NCBI GenBank assembly: GCA_021838635.1
Contig: JAKCDC010000010.1
Location: forward strand, 23,688-87,687
Reading direction: 5' to 3'
Length of the DNA stretch: 64,000 nucleotides
Source: Pseudomonadota bacterium
GTDB lineage: Bacteria > Pseudomonadota > Gammaproteobacteria > Steroidobacterales > Steroidobacteraceae
Shown: positions 48,566-61,321 of the stretch, in pieces
Position numbering within the stretch: position 1 is the first letter of the stretch
How the letters are laid out: the number at the start of each line of letters is the position of its first letter
Notes under the pieces: generated by a model
Told to the model about the DNA's origin: nothing
Database searches by the model: none
What the model saw: the letters and a program-made list of their open reading frames with translations, nothing else
Position numbers and translations under genes: made by a program

Positions 48566-49570
48566 CTATTTGAACATGGAACGCGGGGCCGGCACTGCCG
48601 GCCGCGCACACAGGTCGGTGGCGAGCAGCGCCATCTCGTCCCAGGGATCCCCGCGCAGCCGTCCCTTGATCATGCGGTCGGCGCGCGCAGCGCGCACGAT
48701 CAGGGCACGCAGTGAGAGCCGCCCGGCGCGGCGGACCGCAGCATCGAGTCCGGCACTGGGCCGCTGCCAGCTGCGCCCGCCGCCGCCCGGGCGGATCAGC
48801 GCCCCGGACAGATCCCGCAGTGCCTTGGTCAACGCCCAGAGCACCAGTGTCGGCTCGGTGCCCTCGGCGCGCAGTCCGGCCAGCACGCGCAGCGAACGGC
48901 CCGGGTCTCCGGCGAGCGCCGCCTCGGACAGCCGGAACACATCGAACCGGGCACTGTCGGCGAGCGCCTCGAGCGCCCCGGCACCACCCGCACCGGCCCC
49001 GAGCAGCTGGAGCTTCTGCAGCTCCTGATGTGCGGCGAGGAGATTGCCTTCGGTACGCGCGGCGAGCAGTTCGAGCGCCTGTGCATCGAGCGAGAGCCCG
49101 AGCCGCCGGCTGCGCGTGCGCAGCCAGGCGATGAACTTGCCCGGCTCCACCGGCCAGACCGGCACCCACGCGCCGTGCTGCTCGGCCGCCTGAACCCACT
49201 TGGCCGCCTGCGCGTCGCGGTCGAGCCGTGGTGCGAGAATCAGCAGCACGGTGTCAGGATCGGCTCGCTCAAGCAGCGTCGTCAGCACCGTCCCGCCGGC
49301 CACACCCGGGCGCGCACTCGTCAGCCGCACCTCGAGCACCCGGCGCGAGCCGAACAGCGACAGCGTGCCCGCCGAGGCGCGTACCGCCTCCCAGTCCGCG
49401 GCCCGCTCAATGAAATGCACCTCACGTTCGGTGTAACCCGCGGCGCGCGCGCTTGCGCGCACCGCATCGGCGGCCTCCGCGGCGAGCAGCGGCTCGTCGC
49501 CGGAGATCAGGTACGCCAGCAGCACCTTTTGCGCAAGGTGAGCCTCGAGGCTGTCAGAGGTGAGTTTCAA
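48566..49570 (-). CDS. holA: DNA polymerase III delta subunit
   Basis: Subunit of the clamp loader that opens the beta ring. The segment AHLAQKVLLAYLISGDEPLLAAEAADAVR in two halves, then VHFIERAADWEAVRASAGTLSLFGSRRVLEVRL, matches the HolA N-terminal domain. ALELLAARTEGNLLAAHQELQKL and the end domain with DLSGALIRPGG fit the collar part. The frame stays open far upstream, but the family N-terminus fits a TTG at 49570 (334 residues, near the E. coli 343). No clear ribosome site is seen, so the start is uncertain. nadD follows, but lptE, its usual partner, is 5.6 kb away. Confidence 0.88.
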   Translation of the reverse strand: MKLTSDSLEAHLAQKVLLAYLISGDEPLLAAEAADAVRASARAAGYTEREVHFIERAADWEAVRASAGTLSLFGSRRVLEVRLTSARPGVAGGTVLTTLLERADPDTVLLILAPRLDRDAQAAKWVQAAEQHGAWVPVWPVEPGKFIAWLRTRSRRLGLSLDAQALELLAARTEGNLLAAHQELQKLQLLGAGAGGAGALEALADSARFDVFRLSEAALAGDPGRSLRVLAGLRAEGTEPTLVLWALTKALRDLSGALIRPGGGGRSWQRPSAGLDAAVRRAGRLSLRALIVRAARADRMIKGRLRGDPWDEMALLATDLCARPAVPAPRSMFK

Positions 49571-49600
49571 GCGAGAGCGTTGCGGACGGCAGGAGCTTAG

Positions 49601-50656
<1,056 letters not shown>

Positions 50657-50694
50657 GCGGACGGGTGCGGCGGCGAGTGCGGTAGGATTCTCCC

Positions 50695-51645
50695 ATGAGT
50701 CTCACCCTCGCACAGCGCGCCCGGCGGTTTGGCGCCCACCTGCGCGCGCATGGGCGCGCACCGCATGCGCGGGCGCTCGGCGCGGCGGCCGCGCTGCTCG
50801 GCGCAGTCCTTGGCGCGACCACGCCGGCCCACGCCGGCACCGACGTGAACGTGCTTTACGCCGGCTCGCTGGTCAATCTCATGGAGCAGGCGATCGGTCC
50901 GGCCTTCGATCGGGCGAGCGGGGATCGCTTCCGCGGCTATGCCGGCGGCTCGAAGCTGCTGGCCAACGAGATCGCCGCCCGGCTGCGTCGCGCCGATGTG
51001 TTCATCAGCGCCGCACCGACGATCAACGCGCGCCTGATGGGCCGGCGTAACGGCCGCTGGATTGGCGCCTACCTCACCTTCGCCCGCTCACCGCTGGTGA
51101 TCGGCTACAACCCGCAGAGCCGGTTCGCGCCGCTGTGGCGCTCACGGCCCTGGTATCAGGTGCTGCAGGAGCCGGGCCTGCGCCTGGGGCGCACCGACCC
51201 GAAACTCGACCCTAAAGGGGTACTCACGGTGCGCCTGCTGCGCCGCGCGGCGATTCGTTACCACCTGCCGGGCCTTGCGCACCGTGTGCTCGGAGGGGCG
51301 GAGAATCCTGCCCAGGTGCTGCCCGAAGAAACGCTGCTCGGGCGGCTGCAGTCCGGCCAGCTCGATGCGGGGTTCTTCTACTCGACCGAGACCGCCGCGG
51401 CCGGGATTCCCGCCGTCCGACTGCCGCCTTCGCTCACCCCCCAGGCCTTGTATACCGTCGCGCTGGTGCGGGATGCCCCGCATCGGCGCGCCGGCATCGC
51501 GTTCATCACGTTTCTGCTCGGCCCGGTCGGCCGCAAGCTGATGCGTACCCATGGCCTGAAGGTATTTGCGCCCGTCGCGAGCGGCGATGAGCGTACGCTG
51601 CCGGGTCCGCTGCGCCGCCTCCTGCACGGCAGCGCGGCCCGATGA
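50695..51645 (+). CDS. Molybdate/tungstate-type ABC transporter substrate-binding protein
   Basis: Periplasmic oxyanion-binding protein, 316 residues. A long basic n-region and signal peptide end at AHA (about residue 47). The mature part begins VNVLYAGSLVNLMEQ, with GGSKLLANEIAARLRRADVFISA, LGRTDPKLDPKG and the C-terminal TFLLGPVGRKLMRTHGL. The YAGSL opening and the DPKLDP block resemble the WtpA/extracellular ModA-like branch more than E. coli ModA. The fused permease-ATPase gene follows after 62 bases, supporting a transporter role. Whether it prefers molybdate or tungstate cannot be told from sequence. Confidence 0.85.
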   Translation: MSLTLAQRARRFGAHLRAHGRAPHARALGAAAALLGAVLGATTPAHAGTDVNVLYAGSLVNLMEQAIGPAFDRASGDRFRGYAGGSKLLANEIAARLRRADVFISAAPTINARLMGRRNGRWIGAYLTFARSPLVIGYNPQSRFAPLWRSRPWYQVLQEPGLRLGRTDPKLDPKGVLTVRLLRRAAIRYHLPGLAHRVLGGAENPAQVLPEETLLGRLQSGQLDAGFFYSTETAAAGIPAVRLPPSLTPQALYTVALVRDAPHRRAGIAFITFLLGPVGRKLMRTHGLKVFAPVASGDERTLPGPLRRLLHGSAAR

Positions 51646-51707
51646 CCCGGATGCGCCCGGACAGGGGCGCCCGCAGACCGGCATGTCCGCCCGCCTAGGC
51701 GCGTCCC

Positions 51708-53528
51708 GTGCCGCGGTCGCTCGCCTCACCCCTGCCCTGGCTCGCCGCACTGCTGGCGTTGTATCTGCTCGCGCCGCTGCTCGCCGGCGTGCAAGCGGCG
51801 GCCGCGACCCATTGGAGCAGCGTCAACTACGGCGCACTGGCGCACGCCTGCGTGGTGTCCCTCGCCAGCGCGAGCGCCGCGACGGCACTGACGGCGCTGT
51901 GCGGCATCCCGCTCGGCTGGCTGCTGGCGCGGGTCCACGGGCGTGCCATGAGCGTGCTCGGCCTGCTCGTGCAGCTGCCGCTCGCGCTACCGCCGCTCGC
52001 CAGCGGCGTGCTGCTGCTGTTCCTGCTCGGCTACCACGGCCCCCTCGGGCGACTCGCCCACGGCGGACTCACGGACTCCTTCGTGGGCATCGTGCTCGCC
52101 GAAACCTTCGTCTCCGCGCCGTTCGTCATCATCGCGGCGCGCTCGGCATTTGCCGCCATGGACCCGGCGATCGAGGATGTCGCCGCAACGCTCGGCCGCG
52201 GCCGGCTAGCGGTGTTCCTGCGTGCGACGTTGCCGACGGCACGCCCCGCGCTGCTCGCCGGTCTGCTGCTCGCTTGGCTGCGTGCCTTTGGGGAATTCGG
52301 GGCCACGGTGATGGTCGCCTACCATCCCTATTCGCTGCCGGTGTACACCTACGTGGCATTCGGCGAGCAAGGTCTGCCGGCGATGCTGCCGGTGCTGCTG
52401 CCGGCGCTGGTCCTGGCGTTCGCGGTGATGGTGCTGAGCAGCCTGGCCGGCACTCGTCGCTCAGTACGCGCGCCGGTGGCATCCACACCCCGCCGCCCGG
52501 CACGCATCGTGGCGCGAACAGAACCCGAGCCGCCCGCGCCGGGTGGCCTGTCATTCGCATTCGAGAAACATCTGCATGACTTCGCGCTGGCCGTGCACTG
52601 GCACAGCACGGCGCGCCGGCTCGCGATCCTCGGACCGTCAGGCTCCGGTAAATCACTCACGCTGAAACTGATCGCCGGCCTGGAACGCTGTGCGCGCGGC
52701 AGCGTGCACATCGGGGCCCGCGAGGTGAGCACTTTGCCGCCCGAGGCGCGGCGCATCGGTTACGTGCCGCAGAGTTATGCGTTGTTCCCGCACCTCGATG
52801 TGCGCGGTCAGCTGTCGTTCCCGGCCGCCGCCGACCCGGCGCTCGCAGCGCGCTGGCTGGAGCGGCTCGGCCTCGGAGCGCTCGGACATCGCCGACCGTC
52901 GCAGCTTTCCCTCGGTCAGCAGCAGCGCGTCGCGCTCGCCCGAGCGCTGGTGCGTCCGACCGACCTGCTGCTGCTCGATGAGCCGTTCTCCGCACTGGAT
53001 GCGCCCCTGCGTGCTGCGCTACGGCGCGAGCTGCGCACGCTGCAGACGGAGCTCCCGGTGGTGACGCTGCTCGTGACCCACGATCCGGGCGAAGCGCTGC
53101 TGCTGGCCGATGACATCTTGGTGCTGGCCGAGGGTCGACCGCTGCAGAGCGGTCCGGCCGCCACGGTGCTGCGCCGACCGGTCAATGAGCTCGCCGCCCG
53201 CCTGCTCGGGGCGGAGGACGTCAACATCGCCCTCAGTACCGGATCACACGAGCTCGACCTCGGCGGCGCCACGACACTGGTGATCCCCGGCACGCCCCTG
53301 CCGGCCGGCAGGGTCGGCTGGAGCGTGCCGGCCGACCGCATCTGGCTGCACGCCGGCGGGCGCTACCGCGGCATCATCGAGCGCCGCACTGACGATCCGC
53401 TGCCGCGTGCCCTGATCCGCTTTGGCGATGCGTTGATGGGTGCGGCGTGCGCCGCTGATGTCCCGGCGGGGCAACCCTGCCGGTTCGATCTGGACAGCGA
53501 GCGCATCCAGGTCTGGCCGCTCGACTAA
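51708..53528 (+). CDS. Fused molybdate/tungstate ABC permease and ATPase (ModB-ModC type)
   Basis: A single 606-residue polypeptide carries both halves of a ModBC-type transporter. Residues about 1-245 are a ModB-like permease with several membrane helices and the ATPase-coupling EAA-like segment LPTARPALLAGLLLAWLRA followed by FGEFGATVMVA. A linker rich in Arg/Pro/Ala (about 245-280) leads to an ABC ATPase with Walker A GPSGSGKS, the signature LSLGQQQRVALARAL, Walker B LLLLDEPFSALD and the switch His in LLVTHDPGEA. A C-terminal MOP/TOBE-like domain (about 505-606) may bind the oxyanion and inhibit the pump. GTG start. Same strand, 62 bases after the binding protein. Confidence 0.9.
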   Translation: MPRSLASPLPWLAALLALYLLAPLLAGVQAAAATHWSSVNYGALAHACVVSLASASAATALTALCGIPLGWLLARVHGRAMSVLGLLVQLPLALPPLASGVLLLFLLGYHGPLGRLAHGGLTDSFVGIVLAETFVSAPFVIIAARSAFAAMDPAIEDVAATLGRGRLAVFLRATLPTARPALLAGLLLAWLRAFGEFGATVMVAYHPYSLPVYTYVAFGEQGLPAMLPVLLPALVLAFAVMVLSSLAGTRRSVRAPVASTPRRPARIVARTEPEPPAPGGLSFAFEKHLHDFALAVHWHSTARRLAILGPSGSGKSLTLKLIAGLERCARGSVHIGAREVSTLPPEARRIGYVPQSYALFPHLDVRGQLSFPAAADPALAARWLERLGLGALGHRRPSQLSLGQQQRVALARALVRPTDLLLLDEPFSALDAPLRAALRRELRTLQTELPVVTLLVTHDPGEALLLADDILVLAEGRPLQSGPAATVLRRPVNELAARLLGAEDVNIALSTGSHELDLGGATTLVIPGTPLPAGRVGWSVPADRIWLHAGGRYRGIIERRTDDPLPRALIRFGDALMGAACAADVPAGQPCRFDLDSERIQVWPLD

Positions 53529-53708
53529 CACTTGCAACGACCGACGCCGGAGCACCTCTCTCGGCCGCTCGCGCATTGTGAGGTCGCGCGACGCGGCGTA
53601 TCATCGGGGGCGCTCGAGGAAAAGAACGATCGGTCCGCCGGATCAACGGTCGTCCGGGCGGCACCGGCGCCTCAACGAAAACAGAGCGTCCGCTCTACGG
53701 GGGACAGC

Positions 53709-53954
53709 ATGGGCATCATCACCTGGTTAGTCGCTGGTCTGATCGCCGGCTGGGGCGCCGGCAAAGTCATGAAAGGCGGCGGCTACGGAGTCCTGATGGA
53801 CATCGTGCTCGGCATCCTCGGTGGCTTGCTCGGCGGATGGCTGTTCGGCGTGCTCGGCATCTGGCATGGCGGCAGCCTGATCGGCTCGATCATCGTCGCG
53901 TTCATCGGCGCGGTCATTCTGGTCTGGATCACTCGGCTGTTGAAAAAGGCCTGA
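53709..53954 (+). CDS. YeaQ/YmgE (transglycosylase-associated) family small membrane protein
   Basis: An 81-residue, three-helix inner-membrane protein. The GITWLVAGLIAGWGAGKVMKG opening (in two parts), IVLGILGGLLGGWLFGVLG and FIGAVILVWITRLLKK are typical of the GlsB/YeaQ/YmgE family, linked to general stress in enterics; its molecular role is unknown. The ATG at 53709 follows acgggggacagc and starts the family consensus; a longer frame from 53532 adds a non-conserved arginine-rich part. A two-tier hairpin follows its stop. Confidence 0.88.
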   Translation: MGIITWLVAGLIAGWGAGKVMKGGGYGVLMDIVLGILGGLLGGWLFGVLGIWHGGSLIGSIIVAFIGAVILVWITRLLKKA

Positions 53955-53955
53955 G

Positions 53956-53997
53956 CGGACCGGGACGCGCAAAAGTGCGCGTGCGGGACAGTCCGCG
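53956..53997 (+). terminator. Two-tier hairpin just after the YeaQ-family gene
   Basis: Outer arms GCGGAC (53956-53961) and GTCCGC (53992-53997) enclose an inner 7-bp stem ACGCGCA/TGCGCGT (53966-53972, 53977-53983) with an AAAG loop. It begins right after the stop codon. There is no T-run; terminator function is plausible but not shown. Confidence 0.5.
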
Positions 53998-54493
53998 ATG
54001 TTTGCCAGCACATGGCAGTGCGATCGTTCGTGCCCGGCGATCTGCCGCCTGGCCATGCGTATTCTGCCGGACCTTGCGCTCACCGTGCTCACAGGAGGGG
54101 AACTGCGCGAGGCCCGTAACGCTCACGGCGCTGCTGCGTCGGCATGAATCGGACGCTCCCCGCTGCGCTTCGCCATCATCGATGAGCGCCTGACGGTCTG
54201 TTCGGGAGGATCGGCGTGGCTCGGACTGCCGCGCACTCGTGTGCGGCCGCGCGCGTACGCTTAAGGGGGGCAGCGGCGCGCCCGGGAATTTCAAGAGAGA
54301 CGCGCGGCTTGGCGGCAGCCCCGTTGACGTCGCATGAAGCCGGGGCATTCCGGGGCCGACGCGGCAAGGGCTGGCACCGGCGCTGAGCGACAGGGCACGG
54401 CCTGAAGCGCCGCCGTCGTGGCCGCGGCGCTTGACGATCACAGGGGATGCGGCTGCAATGCGCCACGCCCTACGACCCGGAGACGCCTACACC
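53998..54493. other. Non-coding stretch between the YeaQ-family gene and slyX
   Basis: About 500 bases with no frame resembling a known protein, no RNA gene recognised and no clear promoter boxes. It is GC-rich and has several short palindromes such as the sequence around 54407-54430. Probably holds the slyX promoter, or is the remnant of lost genes. Confidence 0.45.
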
Positions 54494-54700
54494 GTGAACG
54501 CCCAAGCGATCGAACAGATCGAGATCAAGATCGCCTTCCTGGAGCGGGCAAACGCAGAACTCAGCGACGTCGTCTTCCGCCAGCACCGTGATATCGAGGC
54601 GCTGCGCGAGCAGATCGGGATGCTGGCGTCACGGCTGCAGACCGCCGAGTCTGACGTCACGCCACGCACGGCGGCAGAGGAACGCCCGCCGCACTACTGA
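54494..54700 (+). CDS. slyX: SlyX family coiled-coil protein
   Basis: Small coiled-coil protein of unknown function, 68 residues. IEIKIAFLERANAELSDVVFRQ and HRDIEALREQIGMLASRL, in order, match the SlyX heptad pattern. In E. coli slyX is beside slyD and fkpA; no such genes are here. The GTG at 54494 (MNAQAIEQIEIK) starts at the family N-terminus. Alternatives are ATG at 54458, with a better ribosome site (aggggat), and ATG at 54431, so the start is uncertain. It converges on the HExxH gene. Confidence 0.8.
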   Translation: MNAQAIEQIEIKIAFLERANAELSDVVFRQHRDIEALREQIGMLASRLQTAESDVTPRTAAEERPPHY

Positions 54701-54717
54701 GCGGCACGGCCGGCCGG

Positions 54718-55212
54718 TCAGCCGCGGCAACGCCCGGCAGGGCGGTCCGATGCGTCGGTCAGTGCGTGGCGGCGCAGCCACGCCCGAGCATCCTCCGCGT
54801 CGCGCTCGAACCAGGCCCGAGCGCTGCCCAGACGGAAGCTGTAGCCCCACGCGTCCATGTCCGCAAACATCCGTTCGCGCCCGACACCTGCCAGCGCATC
54901 CGCCAGCAGCACCTGCAGATAGCACACGGCAGACTCTTCCGCATCGTCGCCGCCCGCGTTGGTGTCGAGCGTCGTGCGACGTTCTGAGTCCATGCAGATG
55001 AAATGACACGCCTCGTGCAGGATGGAGTGCAGGGGCGTGTCGGCGCGGGCATAGAGCCGTGAGCCGCGCAGCCCCGCCTCACACTCACCCCAATAGGATC
55101 CCGGAATCGGCGCATCGGCGGCCAACGGTTCGAGCGTCATCCCGTAAACCCCCAGCAGGGCCGCAACGCGGGCCGGCCCGATGACGCCGAGCCTCAGTAC
55201 CTCGCCCGTCAC
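54718..55212 (-). CDS. Uncharacterised protein with HExxH zinc-protease-like motif
   Basis: A 164-residue soluble protein of no recognised family. HEACHFICMDSERR contains a HExxH motif at residues 66-70, and glutamates at 92-93 (DDAEESAVCYLQ) lie about 22 residues later, in the range for a gluzincin third ligand. This suggests a small zinc hydrolase, but activity is only inferred. No signal peptide. GTG at 55212 overlaps the lptE stop as GTGA, so it is translated with the LPS-transport lipoprotein LptE and belongs to the leuS-lptE operon. The site usually taken by holA in that operon is occupied by this gene here. Confidence 0.65.
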   Translation of the reverse strand: MTGEVLRLGVIGPARVAALLGVYGMTLEPLAADAPIPGSYWGECEAGLRGSRLYARADTPLHSILHEACHFICMDSERRTTLDTNAGGDDAEESAVCYLQVLLADALAGVGRERMFADMDAWGYSFRLGSARAWFERDAEDARAWLRRHALTDASDRPAGRCRG

Positions 55213-55706
55213 AGTTTGGCGAGTCGGCGCATGACCATGTCGGCGAGCTCCCGCCCCATCGCCCCGGTGAGAATCGCCTGCTCATGCTCGGTGGCGAGCA
55301 GCAGGTTCTCGCTGAACGTGTAGGAGCGTGAGGTACGCACGATCTGGTTCGCGAGCAGCGTCTTACCACCGGCGGTGACCGAAAATTGCACCGTGTAGTC
55401 GACCTCGTACTCGGTCGGCCGGTTGGTGGCCGATACCGACAGCACCCGCTTCACCCGGGCCTCATGCACGACGATCACCGCCGAGGCATGCGCGCGTCCG
55501 CGAACCGGATGCGCTCCGGAAATCAGCAGGTCGCGGCGCAGGCTGTGCACAAAGTCGCTCTGCTGGTCGGATGCCTGGATGTAGGGCCTGCGCATCACGG
55601 CCGGCAGCACGGTGCGACCTTCCAGATGAAAGCCGCAGCCGGCCAACAGCAGCGCCGCGAACGCGGCACAGGCGGGAGCGAAGCGGCGCAGCAAAACGGC
55701 TCTCAC
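55209..55706 (-). CDS. lptE: LPS-assembly lipoprotein LptE
   Basis: Plugs the outer membrane LPS translocon LptD. The 165-residue precursor has a lipoprotein signal with lipobox LLLAGCGF, then GFHLEGRTVLPAVMRRPYI, the family start, with YEVDYTVQFSVTAGGKTL and SYTFSENLLLATEHEQAILTGAMGRELA in parts. The GTG start at 55706 lies six bases after leuS. Standard length. Its usual neighbour holA is replaced by the small HExxH gene. Confidence 0.93.
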   Translation of the reverse strand: MRAVLLRRFAPACAAFAALLLAGCGFHLEGRTVLPAVMRRPYIQASDQQSDFVHSLRRDLLISGAHPVRGRAHASAVIVVHEARVKRVLSVSATNRPTEYEVDYTVQFSVTAGGKTLLANQIVRTSRSYTFSENLLLATEHEQAILTGAMGRELADMVMRRLAKL

Positions 55707-55712
55707 GTCAGC

Positions 55713-58334
<2,622 letters not shown>

Positions 58335-58401
58335 CGGACAATAGCCTGAGTAATCTCTGAATTCAGCGGAGGTGGATGCCCTAAATGCGCCTCGCGGCGC
58401 C

Positions 58402-59967
58402 TCACGACCGAGGCATTGTACGGCGGCGGCCGAGCCGCCGCAGCGCGAACGCGGCGGCCACTGCGGCCCCAGCCAGGAGAACGGCCAGTCCGTTGCCGAC
58501 TCGGGCGAAGGGCGTCATGCCGCTCATCGGGATGACCGCGGATTTCAGCACGACGGCGCGCATGACCGGGGCCTGCGCAATGATTTCTCCCTTCGGCCCG
58601 AGGACCCCGGAGATGCCGTCGTCGGTCGAGACGATCATATACCGCCCTTCCTCCAGGGTGCGCATACGGGCCATCTGGAACTGCTGGGCGAGCTCGGAGC
58701 TGTCGCCGAACCAGGCGTCGTCCGTGACGTTCACGAGCACATCCGCCTCGGGCAGCATGCGCAACATGTAACCGCCGTAGGCCACTTCGTAGCACACCGT
58801 CGGGCCGAGCTTCAGGCCGGCCACCGGCAGCGGTTTCTGGTCGGTACCGCCGCGGGTGAAGCTTGAGGACGGCAGGTTCATCTGCCGCAGCCAGCGACGC
58901 ACGAATCGCGGCAGGGGAATGATTTCCACCAACGGCACCAGATGGTCCTTGTCGTACCAGCTGGCTTCGCGACCGAGGGCAAGGATCGAGTTGTAGTAAT
59001 CGCCCGAGGAGGATTCGCGCAGCGCCCCGATCACCAGCGCCGATCCGTGTGCGCGGGCGGCCCGGTCCAGGCTGGCCACATACGGGAACAGGTTGTTCAC
59101 CAGCCCCGGCAGTGCGGATTCCGGCCAGACGATCAGACGCGTGCCGAGCACCGAATCGGTCATGCGCCGGTAGCGCCGCAGAATCTGCGCGGAATGCGAG
59201 TCCTGCCACTTTTCGTGCTGGGAAATGTTGGCCTGCACGATGGCCACCGAGGTCGATGGTCCCGACGGGTGCGTCCAATCGGTGCTACGCAGAGCGACCG
59301 CGGCAAGCCACGGCACGATCAGGACCGCCGCGCCGATCAGGCGCACGCGCCATGTGCCGCGCACCAGCGCCACGAGCGCCCCGGAGCCGGCCAGCAGCAC
59401 CAGGCTGATGCCGTACACCCCGGCGAGCGGCGCCAGGTGCCCAAGCACAGTAGCCGTTTGCGTGTAACCGAGTGTCAGCCACGGGAATCCCGACAGCAGC
59501 CAGCCGCGCAGCCATTCGCTGAGCAGCCAAGCGCCCGGTGCCGCGAGCAGCCAGCGCAGCGGCCCGCTGCGAAAGAAGCGCACCACCACGTACCCGGTGA
59601 GCGCATGGTAGGAAGCCATCAGGCCCATCAGCGCAAGCGTCGCCAGCAAGGCGAGCCAGACCGGGGCGTCGAGATGGATGGCGTTGTAGAGCCAGTACGT
59701 GCCGACTGCGAACAGGCCGAGCCCGAACCAGAAGCCGAGCCACGCCGCACGGCGCGCATCGGCGCGCTCCCACAGCGCCAGCAACAGCGCAGGACTCACC
59801 AGCGCGAACGGCCACCACCCCTGCGGTGCGAACGCCGTGGCGAGCATCGCTCCGGCGCACAGCGCGAGTCCGTGATGCCACAGCGGCCCCGCCGAGGAAC
59901 GATCCGCCCGCCGCAATGCGGCGCGGCGGACACGGGCCGCGAACCCGATCGGCGCCACGCCGCTCAA
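58402..59967 (-). CDS. lnt: Apolipoprotein N-acyltransferase
   Basis: Adds the third acyl chain to outer-membrane lipoproteins at the inner membrane. The 521-residue protein has an N-terminal membrane domain of several helices, then a periplasmic nitrilase domain with Glu in [10 protein letters not shown], Lys in [12 protein letters not shown] and Cys in [13 protein letters not shown], the expected catalytic triad. It ends in an Arg-rich tail. The TTG start at 59967 overlaps the corC stop as TTGA; a GTG three codons in is possible. Last gene of the miaB-phoH-ybeY-corC-lnt run, as in E. coli. Confidence 0.94.
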   Translation of the reverse strand: MSGVAPIGFAARVRRAALRRADRSSAGPLWHHGLALCAGAMLATAFAPQGWWPFALVSPALLLALWERADARRAAWLGFWFGLGLFAVGTYWLYNAIHLDAPVWLALLATLALMGLMASYHALTGYVVVRFFRSGPLRWLLAAPGAWLLSEWLRGWLLSGFPWLTLGYTQTATVLGHLAPLAGVYGISLVLLAGSGALVALVRGTWRVRLIGAAVLIVPWLAAVALRSTDWTHPSGPSTSVAIVQANISQHEKWQDSHSAQILRRYRRMTDSVLGTRLIVWPESALPGLVNNLFPYVASLDRAARAHGSALVIGALRESSSGDYYNSILALGREASWYDKDHLVPLVEIIPLPRFVRRWLRQMNLPSSSFTRGGTDQKPLPVAGLKLGPTVCYEVAYGGYMLRMLPEADVLVNVTDDAWFGDSSELAQQFQMARMRTLEEGRYMIVSTDDGISGVLGPKGEIIAQAPVMRAVVLKSAVIPMSGMTPFARVGNGLAVLLAGAAVAAAFALRRLGRRRTMPRS

Positions 59968-60830
59968 TCGGTCGACTCCGGTTCGCGCGGTGCCGCCATA
60001 CCGGCCGGCAGCACGACGCGCAGGGCGTCGATGCGGCGCCGGTCGGCGCGGGTGATGCGAAATTCGAACCCCTCGATGGTCACGGCCTCGCCGCGGCGCG
60101 GCAGCCGGCCGAAGCGGCGCATGAGGAGCCCGGCGACGGTTTCGAACCCCTGCTCCTCGGGCAAGCGCGCGCCGAAGTACTCGTTGAACTCCTCGAGGCG
60201 TGTCACGCCGCGCACCAGATACTGCCGGTCGGCCTCCTTGCGGATGTTCTGGTCGTCTTCGACGTCGAACTCGTCGTCGATCTCCCCGACGATCTGCTCG
60301 ATGACGTCCTCGATGGTGATTAGGCCGGCGACCCCGCCATACTCATCGACGACGATCGCCATATGCTGACGATTGCCGCGGAACTCCTTCAGCAACACAT
60401 CGAGCCGCTTCGATTCCGGCACGAACACCGCCGGACGCATGTACTCGCGGATATCGAAGCGATCACGCTCCTCGTCACTGCACAGACGCAGCAGGTCCTT
60501 CGCAAGCAGAATACCGGCGATGTCGTCGCGGTCCTCATCGAGCACCGGGAATCGCGAGTGCCCCGACTCGATCACGACCGGCAGGATCCGCTTGACGGGA
60601 TCGTCGCGCTGCACACAGACCATCTGCGCGCGCGGCACCATCACATCGCGCGCGTGCAGGTCGGAAACCGCGAGCACGCCCTCGATCATGGTCAGAGCAT
60701 CGGCCTGGAACAGCCCCCGCTCGCGCGCCTCGCGCAACAGCGTCAGCAAATCATGGCGGTCGCGCGGCTCGGCAGCGAAGGTCCGCCACAGGCGCTTCAG
60801 CCACTGGCGGGTCTCACCCGGGGGATTCAT
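59964..60830 (-). CDS. corC: CorC/HlyC family CBS-domain protein (YbeX type)
   Basis: Cytoplasmic protein linked to magnesium and cobalt efflux and, in E. coli YbeX, to ribosome metabolism. In 288 residues: N-terminal ALTMIEGVLAVSDLHARDVMVPR, two CBS domains with FPVLDEDRDDIAGILLAKDLLRL and VDEYGGVAGLITIEDVIEQIVGEI in order, then a CorC_HlyC domain (RFGRLPRRGEAVTIEGF). No DUF21 membrane domain, so not a full CNNM transporter. ATG at 60830 overlaps the ybeY stop as ATGA. Confidence 0.95.
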   Translation of the reverse strand: MNPPGETRQWLKRLWRTFAAEPRDRHDLLTLLREARERGLFQADALTMIEGVLAVSDLHARDVMVPRAQMVCVQRDDPVKRILPVVIESGHSRFPVLDEDRDDIAGILLAKDLLRLCSDEERDRFDIREYMRPAVFVPESKRLDVLLKEFRGNRQHMAIVVDEYGGVAGLITIEDVIEQIVGEIDDEFDVEDDQNIRKEADRQYLVRGVTRLEEFNEYFGARLPEEQGFETVAGLLMRRFGRLPRRGEAVTIEGFEFRITRADRRRIDALRVVLPAGMAAPREPESTD

Positions 60831-61321
60831 CGGATACTCCGGTACGGATTGGCAAACCCGAGCGCACGCAGCACGCTGATCTCGCGCCGCTCCATGCGAC
60901 GCGCATCGGGTTCGGATTCGTGATCGTAGCCAAGCAGGTGCAGCACTCCGTGCACCACCAGGTGCGCCCAATGCGCCCGCAGCGGCTTGCCCTGCGCCTG
61001 GGCCTCGGTACGCACCACCTGCGCACAGATGACCAGGTCACCCAGCGGCACCGCGGCCGCCTCGGCGGCGGCCGGCTGCGCGGCGGCTGGAAACGACAAT
61101 ACGTTGGTCGGCTGGTCCTTGCCACGGTAATGGGCGTTGAGCCTGCGACTCTCCGCGGGCCCGACCACGCGTACCGCGACTTCCCGGTTCGCACCTCGCC
61201 GCCCGAGCGCCGCGGCGGCCCAGCGGGCGAACTCCGCATTGCGGGGTGCCCAGGCACGCACGCGCCGCTGCACATCGAGGTGCACGGGACGAGATTCGAT
61301 GCGCGCGACACGCGTGCGCAT
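60827..61321 (-). CDS. ybeY: rRNA maturation endoribonuclease YbeY
   Basis: Metal-dependent nuclease in 16S rRNA 3' processing and ribosome quality control. The 164-residue protein has LNAHYRGKDQPTNVLSFP and the zinc motif HGVLHLLGYDHES (H3xH5xH pattern). An Ala/Pro-rich insert sits in the segment after FPAAAQPAAAEAAA. ATG at 61321 overlaps the phoH stop by one base. It ends SRIR-like (YRSIR) at residue 164. Standard position between phoH and corC. Confidence 0.96.
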   Translation of the reverse strand: MRTRVARIESRPVHLDVQRRVRAWAPRNAEFARWAAAALGRRGANREVAVRVVGPAESRRLNAHYRGKDQPTNVLSFPAAAQPAAAEAAAVPLGDLVICAQVVRTEAQAQGKPLRAHWAHLVVHGVLHLLGYDHESEPDARRMERREISVLRALGFANPYRSIR

